Made by a program: the position numbers and the translations under genes
The notes under the pieces: model-generated
Databases searched by the model: none
What the model saw: only the letters and a program-made list of their open reading frames with translations
Told to the model about the DNA's origin: nothing
Assembly: GCF_033439725.1 (NCBI RefSeq)
Contig: NW_026944385.1
Span: 3,257,001 to 3,321,000 of the forward strand
Reading direction: 5' to 3'
Source: Neurospora tetraspora
Taxonomy: Eukaryota > Ascomycota > Sordariomycetes > Sordariales > Sordariaceae
Length of the DNA: 64,000 nt
Shown: positions 1-9,762 of the stretch, in pieces
How the letters are laid out: the number at the start of each line of letters is the position of its first letter
Numbering within the stretch: the stretch's first letter is position 1

Positions 1-52
1 TTTCCCACCACTCCTCACAACGCAGATATGAAGGTATCTAGCCCATCACCGC

Positions 53-1117
53 CTACCAATAAGCCAGCTCTCCATCAGCAGATCCGTTTTCATCAATAAT
101 CAAAGCAACCTCGTCCTCAGGGATGTTACGGAAAGAATCCGCCATCTGAAGCACAAGACACGCATGAAGCAGCTTCGAGAAATGCTCCTGCTTCTGAACT
201 AGATCTTGTAGCTCCTCGAACTTATCGCGCCACACCCCGCCGTCTTCCGTCGCGAGCCGATACAGGTCGTCCTTGCTCAAGCTTCCAAAGACCTGCAGGA
301 AGCAGTTCTCCAAATTCCTCCACAGCTTCCTGTCGGCCTTGATGTACCGCTTGACCGGCGTTTCCGCCTCGGTAAGCAAACAGTGAAAAATCTTGTACAT
401 GGTGTCCATGGCGAGGAATTTGGCTTCGTACGAGGGCGATCCGTCTCTGTTGTTCGAGGGGTCCACGGTCGAGGCGACCGATCGGAGAATGTCGTGCACC
501 CTCGCGGCGGCAGCCTCGGGGACGCCAACCTCTGTCTGTCCTGGCAGCCACGGTGAGTTCAGATCGCATCCGGCGTTCAGGTCCTGGCGAGCTTGGGCTA
601 GCAAAGTTCTGTAGCCGGCTTCGTCGGTGTCGGCGTTGCCCTCCGGAACCACACAGCCCAACGCGTGCGCGGGAACTGGGCCGACGAGGTCGCAGAACAG
701 GTCCGGGTCCCAGGTCTCGTCAAACTTTCGGGTGCACCAGCACTCGGCGTCGGCGAAGGTGAAGGGCTTTTGTTGGTGACGGCGCAGGTTCATGATTTCC
801 CGCAGCTGGTGCTCGATGGTGGCGTTATAGGCCTTGGCGACGAAGAGGTTCATAGACTCCTGCTCTCCGTTGGTTCCGAGTGTCTTCCACAGCTCGGAGA
901 GGCTGGCGTGGTTGTCTTCGAGGAATCGGTACATCTTGAGGACCTGGTTGTCGGTGAACCTTGTGTTCTTCTGGAGGTTGAGGCGACGAGGAACTTTGAT
1001 GATTGTGCAGCCATCAACATTTTCCAGCTGGTGGGTGTGAAACAAATCGGTATCTTCAATGCCCTTGTTGTTGGCGGCGAGCACGGCCTGAGGTTCGTAG
1101 ACGGAAGAGAAAGCCAT
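53..1117 (-). CDS. Unknown soluble protein, 354 aa
   Basis: This is an intronless reading frame with an ATG at 1117 and a TAG at 53-55. I do not recognise the family. The protein has no signal peptide or membrane segment. It is mostly polar and probably helical, with a central Cys/Trp patch (around residues 124-166) and an Ala-rich helix near residue 200. The C-terminus is acidic. The frame spans the whole gene without low-complexity filler and competes only with short overlapping frames, which supports it being real. A 1.0 kb gap upstream holds its promoter. Confidence 0.7.
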   Translation of the reverse strand: MAFSSVYEPQAVLAANNKGIEDTDLFHTHQLENVDGCTIIKVPRRLNLQKNTRFTDNQVLKMYRFLEDNHASLSELWKTLGTNGEQESMNLFVAKAYNATIEHQLREIMNLRRHQQKPFTFADAECWCTRKFDETWDPDLFCDLVGPVPAHALGCVVPEGNADTDEAGYRTLLAQARQDLNAGCDLNSPWLPGQTEVGVPEAAAARVHDILRSVASTVDPSNNRDGSPSYEAKFLAMDTMYKIFHCLLTEAETPVKRYIKADRKLWRNLENCFLQVFGSLSKDDLYRLATEDGGVWRDKFEELQDLVQKQEHFSKLLHACLVLQMADSFRNIPEDEVALIIDENGSADGELAYW

Positions 1118-2116
1118 GGTGAGTGTTGTTTACTAAGATGGCAGGATAAGAAAAGAAAAGTTGAAAATAAAGTGCTTGCTCTCTTTGAATGCTTGTTGTC
1201 TTGAGGGATGTTGTCTTACTTCAAATTTCCTTGAATGTGTTCAGAGTTGTCGCTTATTTGTATCCGGGATCTGTCCTACTTAGTCGAGGACAAATGGGCC
1301 GATGACACCAAGTCAATCGTGGGATTAGAATGATAGCCTCCCGTCATCATGGTTCGTTGTCTCAATACAGCTCTACTCATACAGCGGCTAGAGTAGTAGA
1401 GGTGCCAGCGCCACCACCAGCGATTCTGCGATGAAGCTCCCCCTATCGGGATGCAGGACTGTTCCCATATTGCAGATAGGATCGTCTTCTCGAAGACCCT
1501 TGGAGTCCCTGCGTTAAGTTCAATTGCCATTGTGACGTGGATGTGATGGGAAACGGGAGTAATAATGACTTTGGTGGTCGTTCTGGGACTGTGGCGGTGG
1601 TGGTGGCGGTGGTAGTGAAGTGTGATGCCAAAGTAGAAAAAAGCCAAAGGGCAGATCTAAGGATAATGGGGTGTCGTGTGCAGTAGTGCAATGGAAAGAC
1701 CCGTGAGATGATTTATGTCGAGTCAACCCAGATTGACTGCCTAGCACTTGCATCTTCCGCCGCTTGCATGAGAGAAGAAGGGGAAGGACAGACCGAGCAG
1801 GCGTCACCGGCATGCATGATGCATCCTTCTGCGAGATTTTTGCACCGAGTGTAATTGAAATCAGGCGAGCGCAGAGGGCAAAACTCAAAATTACAATTAA
1901 ATGACAGAGAGATTACGTATAGTTCAGCTGTCTTTATACTCACTCACCAACCTCAACTCATCCAGACTTCAAACCCCTTGAGCAAACATCCCCAATCTCC
2001 CTATCCAAACTCATAGCCATTACTTCCAGCTTCCTTTCCCCTGATCCCTAGGTAACCCTCACCTATCTTCCAGTCCACCACTCCTCAGGCCACCCAAATT
2101 CGGAATCGGCCAACTC
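1118..2116. other. Intergenic, 1.0 kb
   Basis: This gap lies between two minus-strand genes. It must hold the promoter of the 354-aa gene and the 3' end of the Pro/Ser-rich gene. Short frames at 1276-1943 are rich in His, Pro and Ser, come from simple sequence, and look non-coding. I see no repeat or RNA gene. Confidence 0.6.
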
Positions 2117-3523
2117 TCATCTCCTCGGCGGCATGCCCAACGGATTCTGAATCGGAACCGGCTGTCTCCTCCCATCCACCCACGTATAAGCGATATACGA
2201 GCAATCCGGACACACCTCGACCCCTGCTGTCCCAGTGTTTCTTCCATCAATCAAACCCCTCGTCGTTCTCCTTCCCTGGTCCGCCCCTTCCCGAGTGTCT
2301 ATGACTCGGACATGCAAACAAGTAGGATTCGTACACTGCTTCGGGTGCTGAGCCTCATTATTGTTTCGATGACAGAAACAGCACACCCAATCGAAGGTAT
2401 GAGTGGGGAAACGAGAGGCCGTGCCGGGTGACGGGCTGCGCACCCGAACGACGCGGTAGAGGGAGAACCCGTGGGGTCCTAGGTCGCTGGCTGGGTCGCC
2501 TACTACTGCTCTTGCGGGTGCGGGTGTGGGTGCGGGTGTTGATGGTCCTGGTGCTGCAACTTCCCTACCTCTAGGGGGGGAGGTGGAGGAGCTTCCACTT
2601 GGTTGTGGTGGTTGTTGCACGGGTGATTGTTGTTGTACTGGTCGTGTTCGAAACTCCCAGAGATTACGAGGTACAGAGGTAGGTGGTTGTTGCACTAGTG
2701 CTTGTTGTACTGGTTGTGGTGCTCGAACCGAGCCCCCGAGATGACGAGGTATGGAGGTAAGTGGTGCCACTGGCCCTGGTGCTGCAACTGCCGGTGATGG
2801 TTGCACTGGTCGTGGTGGTGTGGACGGCGCTAGAGAGAGGTTTCGAGCCGACTCCCAGAGATCACCAGGTCCAGTGGTAGGTGGTAGCACTGACCGTGGT
2901 GGTGTGGAGGGCACAGAGGGTCGGTTGAACGTTGGAGGAGGAGGAGGTCCAGCCGAGCTGAAGGGATTATTACCAGATCTAGTACCAGAGGAATTATCAG
3001 GTTTAGGATTAGGTCTTGCAAATGGATTGAACCTGTGGCTCCCTTTGCCTGTGGCGGGAGGAGGAGAAGGAGTATTTTGCACTGCTGGTCGTGGTGCGGA
3101 GGGCCTAATGGGTTGCTTGGTGGATGACGACGCCAAACGAGGAGGAAGAGCCGGACCAAAAAGATTACCAGGTCTAGGACCAGAACGATTCTCGGGTTTA
3201 GGAGTACCTCCTGTTGGTCGACCCATTCGACCTAGTGGATTGAACCTGTGGCTCCCTTGGTCTGTGGCGGGAGGCTGGGGTTGTGAGGCTCTGCCACTGC
3301 CATTCCCACTGGCACTGGCACTGGCACTGGCACTGGCACTGGCGGCAGGGGATGACCGTCGTGAGGATTGGGCGGGAGCCTTTTGGGCTTTCTTTGAGGG
3401 TGTGCTGCTTTTCTTAGGCATGGTTGGATTGTTACTTGTAGGCTTCTGTTGCGTTAGTTGGTTTTTCGGGTTGGAGGAGCCACCCTGATAGAAGCCCGTC
3501 ATGTCGTAACCTGAGCGACCCAT
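2117..3523 (-). CDS. Pro/Ser-rich protein with C-terminal Cys cluster, 468 aa
   Basis: This is a single-exon frame with its ATG at 3523. Roughly the first 340 residues are disordered and rich in Pro, Ser, Gln and Thr, with recurring blocks such as GSHRFNP and PSTPPR. A run of alternating Ser-Ala near residues 60-72 comes from a GGCACT hexamer repeat at about 3307-3342. The last 110 residues are ordered and carry a C-x2-C pair (WVCCFC), then CTNPTC about 13 residues later, then CPDC. This spacing suggests a zinc-binding ribbon of the kind seen in uncharacterised fungal proteins. No enzymatic motif is visible. Its upstream neighbour, the Gln-rich gene, is divergently transcribed and is also low-complexity. 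Function is unknown; nuclear or RNA-related roles are guesses. Confidence 0.7.
   Translation of the reverse strand: MGRSGYDMTGFYQGGSSNPKNQLTQQKPTSNNPTMPKKSSTPSKKAQKAPAQSSRRSSPAASASASASASASGNGSGRASQPQPPATDQGSHRFNPLGRMGRPTGGTPKPENRSGPRPGNLFGPALPPRLASSSTKQPIRPSAPRPAVQNTPSPPPATGKGSHRFNPFARPNPKPDNSSGTRSGNNPFSSAGPPPPPTFNRPSVPSTPPRSVLPPTTGPGDLWESARNLSLAPSTPPRPVQPSPAVAAPGPVAPLTSIPRHLGGSVRAPQPVQQALVQQPPTSVPRNLWEFRTRPVQQQSPVQQPPQPSGSSSTSPPRGREVAAPGPSTPAPTPAPARAVVGDPASDLGPHGFSLYRVVRVRSPSPGTASRFPTHTFDWVCCFCHRNNNEAQHPKQCTNPTCLHVRVIDTREGADQGRRTTRGLIDGRNTGTAGVEVCPDCSYIAYTWVDGRRQPVPIQNPLGMPPRR
3307..3342. repeat. GGCACT hexamer microsatellite, in frame
   Basis: About six copies of the hexamer (gcactg/ggcact) lie inside the Pro/Ser-rich gene and encode an alternating Ser-Ala run. 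The length is a multiple of three, so copy changes preserve the frame. Confidence 0.8.
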
Positions 3524-4670
3524 TTTTCTATGTTGGTTGGAGGATTAAGAAGAGAGTATACGTTACCTACTAGGTTAAGTAGGTTGGGCAGTTTCGAAAC
3601 TGAAGTTCTTCCTGGTCGCTGTCACTTTAGTATCAGGGATGGTTTGCTTCGTGTTCTGATTGACGATGTTAGGATGTGTCTGATCTGGAGGTTATAATGT
3701 AGAAATGTCCCGGGGCTGTTGATCTCTTATACCACGTCGACGACATGGTCTGGTGCCAAATCGCTCGCGTGGTTAGCTCCATGCTCGCCTCGTATATCCT
3801 GTTTCTTCGTGATACCTGACGTTGAAGATTCAGGAGCCCGTCGGACTAACCCAATGCGTTGCCGCGAGCATTGTGTCTAGAATAGCCTCCTTTGGACCGT
3901 CAGGAAAGATGAACAAAAATCTCTTGGAAATATCTGGGTAATCAGCCGTGTTGGCAAAGCGTGCAGAGAAAAAGGATTGCCGTTCTTTCTTTACACGGGA
4001 AGTAACCCGCTGAGCTACCCCTGCACTGGCCGGCAGTCTTTTTGCAGTTGTGGTCCAAGAACCTGTGACGTCTTTGTAGAATCTTGTTTGACGATATGCC
4101 GCCCTTTAGCCCTCGTTTTATCTTGTTGTACAATAACGGTTGCTGAGTGTCGGGTTGCCATCACCCTTTTCTCGTTGTTGGTTGACACTTGGCATTGGCC
4201 TCAGGTTTCATATACGACTCCTCGCTTGCAACTTATGGTCCTAATGTCGCTGATATTTCGAATTAGTTGTCTGTCACCTGCCCTCGAGGGGAAGGGGACC
4301 AGCGAAAGGTTCTCGCTTTTACATACCTCCTGGATGTCATACGTGAAACCTGGATGGGGCAAGTTCTGTGAAGGCCGTCTGTGGTGGTATTTCTCGACGC
4401 CGTTGATTTTGTCGTAAGCGAACTTCGATCAGGGTCTCTTCACCACGAGTTGAGTTTTTGACCTTGGTGCAGAACCTCACGAGTGGACCACCGAAGCGAC
4501 TGTGTGAAGGGTTGCCACAACAACCAAGACGGAAAGGGAACATTTTCATGATCCTCCTCCGTGCCCATATAAACTCCTTTCTGCACGGTGATTGTGTGAA
4601 CTTCTTCTTCCTTTTGCATCCCACGCAGAAGCAATCATTTCAAGTGACAACTGCACGTCCTCTCATCAGT
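3524..4670. other. Divergent promoter region, 1.15 kb
   Basis: This is a shared upstream region of the Pro/Ser-rich gene (-) and the Gln-rich gene (+). The Gln-rich frame stays open back to 4458, but that stretch reads as ordinary 5' leader. A tRNA-like box A on the minus strand at 3961-4026 is described among the findings. Confidence 0.55.
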
Positions 4671-5388
4671 ATGTCAAACCAAAGACCGACCTACAATCCG
4701 GGAGGCAGCGGCGGGCCCCAGCAGTTCGGGACTGGTCCTCCTGGACAGCAGCAGACCCCTTCTCAAGGGCAATTTCCCACTGGAGCCCGTACCGTACTTC
4801 CTCAAGTTCCCCTCGGACATCAAATGGTGGCACAGCAGCAGGTCCAGCAGCCTCATAATCAAGCTCAGCAAGTCCAACTCTGGCAAGGCCAACAAGGACA
4901 ACAACCGGGCTATCAACAACCCGTCAACAACAACGCCTTTCTTCAGCCAGGCTATGCTGGCAATCCGGCACATTATCCATATCAGTATGGTCCGCAACAA
5001 CCTATGCCCCAAAACCAACTTCAACAGCACCAGCTTCAACAGCACCAGATTCAACAGCAGCTGATTCAGCAGCTTCCACAACAGCAGCTTCCACAACAGC
5101 AGCTTCCACAACAGCAGCTTCCACAACAGCAGCTTCCACAACAGCAGCTTCCACAACAGCAGCAGCAGCAACAACAGCATCGACAGTTTCAACAACTGCA
5201 ACAGAATCCACAACAGCCCGAGCCAGCCCGTAACCCAATGGATATGATCCCCCAGAACGTCCAGAATATCCTTGACGGTGGCCCACACGGCGGCCCGATC
5301 GTTCTGAACTTCAACATCTACCAGCCCACCATCTACCAGCCCTTCCAGTCGGCGTTCCAAGGGGGCCGAGGGCAGAACCAGAGCCAGC

Positions 5389-5434
<46 letters not shown>

Positions 5435-6362
5435 GCAGCCCCAGGACACAAGAGTCCAGAACCAGAACCACAACAATCACCAGAGCCTGCCAAGTGGAAT
5501 CCCAATGCAACATCCCATCCCGCAAAGAGCTCCTCCTCCTGCTGCTCCTGCTCAACCTGCTCAACCTGCCCCTGCCCCTGCCCCTGCTCAGCCCTACCCT
5601 CAGAGCGTTCCTCCTCCTCAGGTTCCTCAAGTCAGATACGCTCTTCAAGCTCTCGAGCAGTCCGCCACTGCTGCTGCTTCTGCTGCTTCTGCTGCTGCTG
5701 CTTCTGCTTCTGCTAAACCTGCCCCTACCCCTGCCCCTTCCCCTTCCCCTTCCCCTTCCCTTGCCTCTGACCCTCCTCCGCCCTACTCTCAGCTCCAGTC
5801 AAACCACCATGCGATTGCAAATTCAAGTGCAAATACAAATACAAGTGCAACCCATCATGGTCTTCCTTCTGCTGCCCCCCAGGCCCAAATCAACAACAAT
5901 AACAACAACAACAACAACAACCAGCGCCCCTTAACCCCCCAGTCCCAGCCCCAGACCCCCCCGTCCCAGCCCCAGACCCTCCAAGCCCGTCGTCAGCATA
6001 AAATACAAGTACGCCGTATCCATTCGCAACAGCACCTTCCCCCGTCCGAGTCTGCGCAGTCTGCGCAGTCCGAGCCCGGGCATTCCCAGCCGCAACCCCA
6101 ACCCCAACCCCAACCCCAACCGCGACTACTACAATACCACCGTATGCAATCAGAACAGCACCTTCGAGCACTTCCCAGCCCAAGGTCTGGGTCCCGCGGA
6201 GCATCAGCATTGGCATCACCCAGGGCCATCAACGCCAGTTCCTCTCATCGAACTCCAACCCCTCAATCTCCACGCACTCAAGCTCCAACCCCTCAAGACA
6301 TTGAGGACAAGGAGGGAGATAAGGAGGGCAAGGAGGAGGTTAAGTCGGAGGAGTCGGAGTGA
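4671..6362 (+). CDS. Gln/Pro/Asn-rich prion-like low-complexity protein, 563 aa
   Basis: I place the start at the ATG at 4671 (MSNQRPTYNPGG), where the biased composition begins. An in-frame ATG at 4458 would add 71 residues of unrelated composition. The protein is almost wholly low-complexity. In order it has a Q-rich N-terminus, six LPQQQ-type units from a 15-bp tandem repeat (about 5074-5165), a short more ordered stretch around NPMDMIPQNVQNILDGG, a pure CAA tract (about 5389-5432), Ala/Ser and Pro/Ala tracts, a poly-Asn run near 5895-5920, PQ-dipeptide repeats near 6093-6122, and an acidic Lys/Glu tail. No folded domain is recognisable. Fungal proteins of this composition are often transcription regulators or RNP-granule components, but that is inference. 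The repeat tracts will vary between strains. Confidence 0.7.
5074..5165 (+). repeat. 15-bp tandem repeat encoding LPQQQ
   Basis: Six near-identical 15-bp units (cttccacaacagcag) stand in frame within the Gln-rich gene, followed by more CAG/CAA codons. Confidence 0.9.
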
Positions 6363-7483
6363 AGCGGCTTTTTAGATAGAAGGTAGGTAGGTAGAAAAGG
6401 GAAGGCCTTGGGTAAGGAGCTGGTTGGTTGGGGTGGAGGTTTGTTTCTCTGACTCTGCTTACACTAGGTAGGCTCACCAATAGAGTCCATTCGGGGTAGG
6501 TATCTATCTGCTTTCCCTTGATAAATCCTGGAGAGTCGGGTCGTTTAGGTACCTAAGTCTTTACTCGCTTGAGTACCTAGTCTAGGTAGTAGAATCCTTC
6601 CACCTGGCTGGCTGGCTCAACCGGGACTTCAATGCGATCTTCGGGGCATGGCACGCGGATCGAGAAGGGTGATGGAAGGAGGTGGAAGGTGTTGAGGGGT
6701 TAATGTATGATAATGCCGCAAAAGAGGGGTGGGGGTTAGGGTCTCTATATATATATAGCAGCTTACCCCCAAAAAAGTCCGGATAGGGTGTTAGTGCTTT
6801 TCGCGGGCGGTCCCCATACAAAACCCCGCGCGCACTAACATTCCGCTACTGCACGGGCCGTTTTCCCGCACACTCACCGCAAAAAGAATTATTAGGCCTA
6901 ACATTTATTGTGTAATTGCCGTTAAGCACTGCCATTTGCACTCTCATTTGCATCCACCTCCATTTGCACTTCCATTTGCACTCTCATTTGCATCCACCTC
7001 CATTTGCACTTCCATTTGCACCTCGGTATTTTTAGCTACGGTCAACCCAGCATCCAGCATCTACACGGGCTACAACCCAGGATCCAGCCTTTCATCGCCC
7101 AGGGAAGGGAAGGCAGTATAGAGAATATCCTCTAGATTGATACAACGGTGTGGTGTAGAAAGATGGGGGCATTAAGCTGGAAGGCAGCAGCGATAAAGAG
7201 CCTCAACATTGGCGTATGAGATTGAAACAAACATGTACGGGTTATATTGGGAGGAGAATGTAGCGGGGGACCCAAAAACATAAAGCATGTACAAGAATGT
7301 TATAAACTCGTCAATCCTCGTCAGGTGACATGCGTTCGTTCGGTATCAACCAGAAGAAAGCATCCAACATTGACTCCTCGCGAGAACCAAATCAAAGGAA
7401 ATTCCACCCAACGCCATCATAATAACATGCCATGCAAAGGAAACCAATCCAATCATTCACATCTTCTCCCCCAAGCTGATTCC
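6363..7483. other. Convergent 3' region, 1.1 kb
   Basis: This gap lies between the stop codons of the Gln-rich gene (+) and the NLP gene (-). It contains TAGGTA-rich stretches, a short TA repeat near 6750 and the 40-bp minisatellite listed separately. I see no gene. Confidence 0.6.
6932..7022. repeat. 40-bp minisatellite, 2.3 copies
   Basis: Two perfect 40-bp units (6932-6971 and 6972-7011) and a partial third stand head to tail. Each unit carries several copies of the subword catttgca, so the array probably grew from a shorter motif. Confidence 0.9.
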
Positions 7484-8338
7484 TTATGGAAACCCTGGCG
7501 ACCCCAAAGCATCAACATACGCATCAAACGTAATAGCAGCCGGCTTCGCCCTCATGATATTCCCGGGAAACGCTGAATCCTTCAGGGCAATATTCCCGCT
7601 GCCAAAGTCATGAGCATAAAGCAAATCCCTGATCCCCGCCGGAAACCCATTATACGACACCAACGGGCCCCTGAACCACACGCCCTTTGCGTTTTCAATG
7701 GCATCATCCGCCGCGTTCCCAAACCGGAAGCAATGCGTGCTCGCCCCGTCCTTATGGTAGACCATCTTCGGATGTTCGCCATCCCACCTGACATCAGCGG
7801 CGGCCTTGATCTGGTACCCCCCGTGCTGGGAGGCGGCGACGTACTTGGCTGTGTTGCTGCCGTCAACCCAGACGGCGATGTGCTCCCAGTCGTGGGTGTG
7901 GCCCGTGTCGAGCAGGTACGGGATGGCCACGTCCTTCTCGAAGTAGTAGTCGTAGATGTAGACGCACCAGCCGTTGGTGTTGCAGCGCTGTCGCGAGTAG
8001 ACATTGTTGTTGTCTAGGTCGGACAGGTCGCGGCAGTCGGAGGAAGGGGAGACGAAGTTGTGTGGGAGACCTTGGGCGATGGTGCCGTCGGCGCCGATGG
8101 CGGGGACGTTGTAGCAGCCGTCCGTATCAAAGTCGAGAGAGGGCTGCCACCGGAGGTCGTTGGCGGTGGCGGCCTGGGGTAGGGCAGTGGGTGGGTTGAC
8201 GGCGACTCCCCAGAGGTGAATATCATCCAGCATGGGGCGGGATGGAGAGGGGGAGGGAGACGGGAAGGTGAAGGTGGTGTTCAGGGGCATGGCAAGTGCC
8301 GAAGCGCAGGCCGCAAAGAAGAGAGTACGGAATGTCAT
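7484..8338 (-). CDS. NPP1/NEP1-like (NLP) family secreted protein, 284 aa
   Basis: The start is the ATG at 8338 (MTFRTLFF), which opens a hydrophobic secretion signal ending near residue 16. The frame remains open a further 33 residues upstream, but that stretch lacks signal character. The family hallmark, a Gly-His-x-His-Asp-Trp-Glu heptapeptide, is at residues 146-152 as GHTHDWE, followed by HIAVWV. Five cysteines (75, 102, 119, 125 and one near 217) fit the multi-cysteine NLP types. Members are secreted. Some permeabilise plant membranes by binding sphingolipids, while many fungal ones are non-toxic. The third heptapeptide position is Thr where Arg is usual. The frame is intact and 3' ends converge with the Gln-rich gene. 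I am sure of the family and unsure of any cytolytic activity, which a saprotroph would not obviously need. Confidence 0.93.
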   Translation of the reverse strand: MTFRTLFFAACASALAMPLNTTFTFPSPSPSPSRPMLDDIHLWGVAVNPPTALPQAATANDLRWQPSLDFDTDGCYNVPAIGADGTIAQGLPHNFVSPSSDCRDLSDLDNNNVYSRQRCNTNGWCVYIYDYYFEKDVAIPYLLDTGHTHDWEHIAVWVDGSNTAKYVAASQHGGYQIKAAADVRWDGEHPKMVYHKDGASTHCFRFGNAADDAIENAKGVWFRGPLVSYNGFPAGIRDLLYAHDFGSGNIALKDSAFPGNIMRAKPAAITFDAYVDALGSPGFP

Positions 8339-9730
8339 TTTGACGACTTGAACTGGCGGTTTCTGAGGCGTTAAACGAAGGATACCCGGCCGAATTCTCT
8401 TCACTTGAAGTCTGATCGAACGAGATTCTCGGTCCATCTTATATGGACAACCGTCGACAACACTTGCGGTGCGATAACCGGACAGCGTATAGATCAGGGT
8501 TCGGCGACCTTCCTATTCGGGATCAAGGATACCGACCCGACTGCAACCACAACGATGCGATGAACCGTCCGGCGTCGTCTTGCGGAGAGTATCATGTTGG
8601 CATGGGAGCAAATTAGGATTTGCCCAGTCATGTTGCCATCGAGTCGTGGACATTGCCTCTGAAAAGGGGTGTTTCGAAAAGAGAAAACCTCATCTCAGGT
8701 TCTCAGCTGTGATCATGATGGTGTTGGCACGCAGAGAAATTTGAACCCTTTTCTTCTTGTGTTCGATGAGGTGAATTTCCACATCGCAACATGGCGTTTA
8801 AATCACGGGGAAGATTGGCGAGAATGAAGCAGATCAAGGGTGGTATTGGGTGCATGACCTGCAGACCCAAAGGTCGAATGGGTGACCGAGAATGAAGCCG
8901 CAGGTGATGCTGAACCATATTCAGGGGCAGGGTTCCCCGCCCAATGAGGGGCCGTGACGACGATGCCATGGCCTGGCCGCCGTCAGTCATTGGAGGATAA
9001 GATCACCATGTTCGTACCGAGAAGGAGGCCACTCGCCAGTACCCGATGCGAGGATTTGAACTTGATTTCGTGACTTGTATGTGAAGGAAACATTTCGGCC
9101 GACCAGTTCGTAGTCGAAGTGATATGATCGGGGTAAGGCAGCTGGAATAATTCAAGGCGGATGACTTTGCAATATCAAACAGATTATCAGGTGGCATCTG
9201 TCACGAAATGGTTCGCTGAGGACAGTGGAGGAGAGGCGAGTGACATGCTGCTGTGAGTATCCATAAGGTATTAAGGAGTAGACACAAGTGATACGCCTTG
9301 TGAAGAAAGAGAGGACAGTAGAAAGAAGGCAGCAAATCAAAGAGATGTTGTTCTGGTGAAAGCGTGATGAAGCATTGTTTAATGAGAGACGGTTGACGTT
9401 CCGTCATGAGATGTCGTTCACGCGGATCCACAATTTGTCAACTGTCTGTCAGGAACAACGGCCTGCCAGCTGCCCTGGGAACAGCCGGCTCCACCCCCGC
9501 ATAAGCATGTTGCCTGCCGGTAACTCGGTTCAATGTTCAGACGGGACGACAGCCAAACTCCACCAAGCTGATGATGCCAAGACAGAGGCATCCGGATTCT
9601 GGCTGGAGTTTGGATGAATGGGAATTCTAGAAATCACCATCCGTCTCATTGACACTGGTGGTGATCCCACTCACTAATTCTAATTTCCTCACTCAGTACG
9701 GTCAACCCGTCTCAACAATGCGCCCGAACC
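8339..9730. other. Divergent promoter region, 1.4 kb
   Basis: This gap lies between the NLP gene (-) and the carrier-like gene (+). No frame here has coding character. The end of the gap (about 9669-9700) has a branch-like ctaat followed by a pyrimidine stretch and cag, which may be the acceptor of a 5'-leader intron of the carrier gene. An ATG at 9718 opens a short overlapping upstream frame, listed separately. Confidence 0.55.
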
Positions 9731-9762
9731 ATGACACCACGCAGCTCCCATGGCCTCGGTAA
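9718..9762 (+). promoter_or_regulatory. Overlapping upstream ORF, 14 codons
   Basis: An ATG 13 bases before the carrier-gene ATG opens a 14-codon frame ending at TAA 9760-9762, out of frame with the main gene. Both ATGs have A at -3. If the mRNA begins upstream, this ORF would lower initiation at 9731. If transcription starts inside it, it is irrelevant. Confidence 0.5.

Noticed and set aside
4674-5648. 324-codon minus-strand frame rich in Leu
   Set aside because: It is the complement of CAG/CAA repeats in the Gln-rich gene, with no independent coding evidence.
9040-9080. Box-B-like gttcaaatcc on the minus strand suggesting a tRNA
   Set aside because: No matching acceptor, D-arm or anticodon stem can be folded around it.
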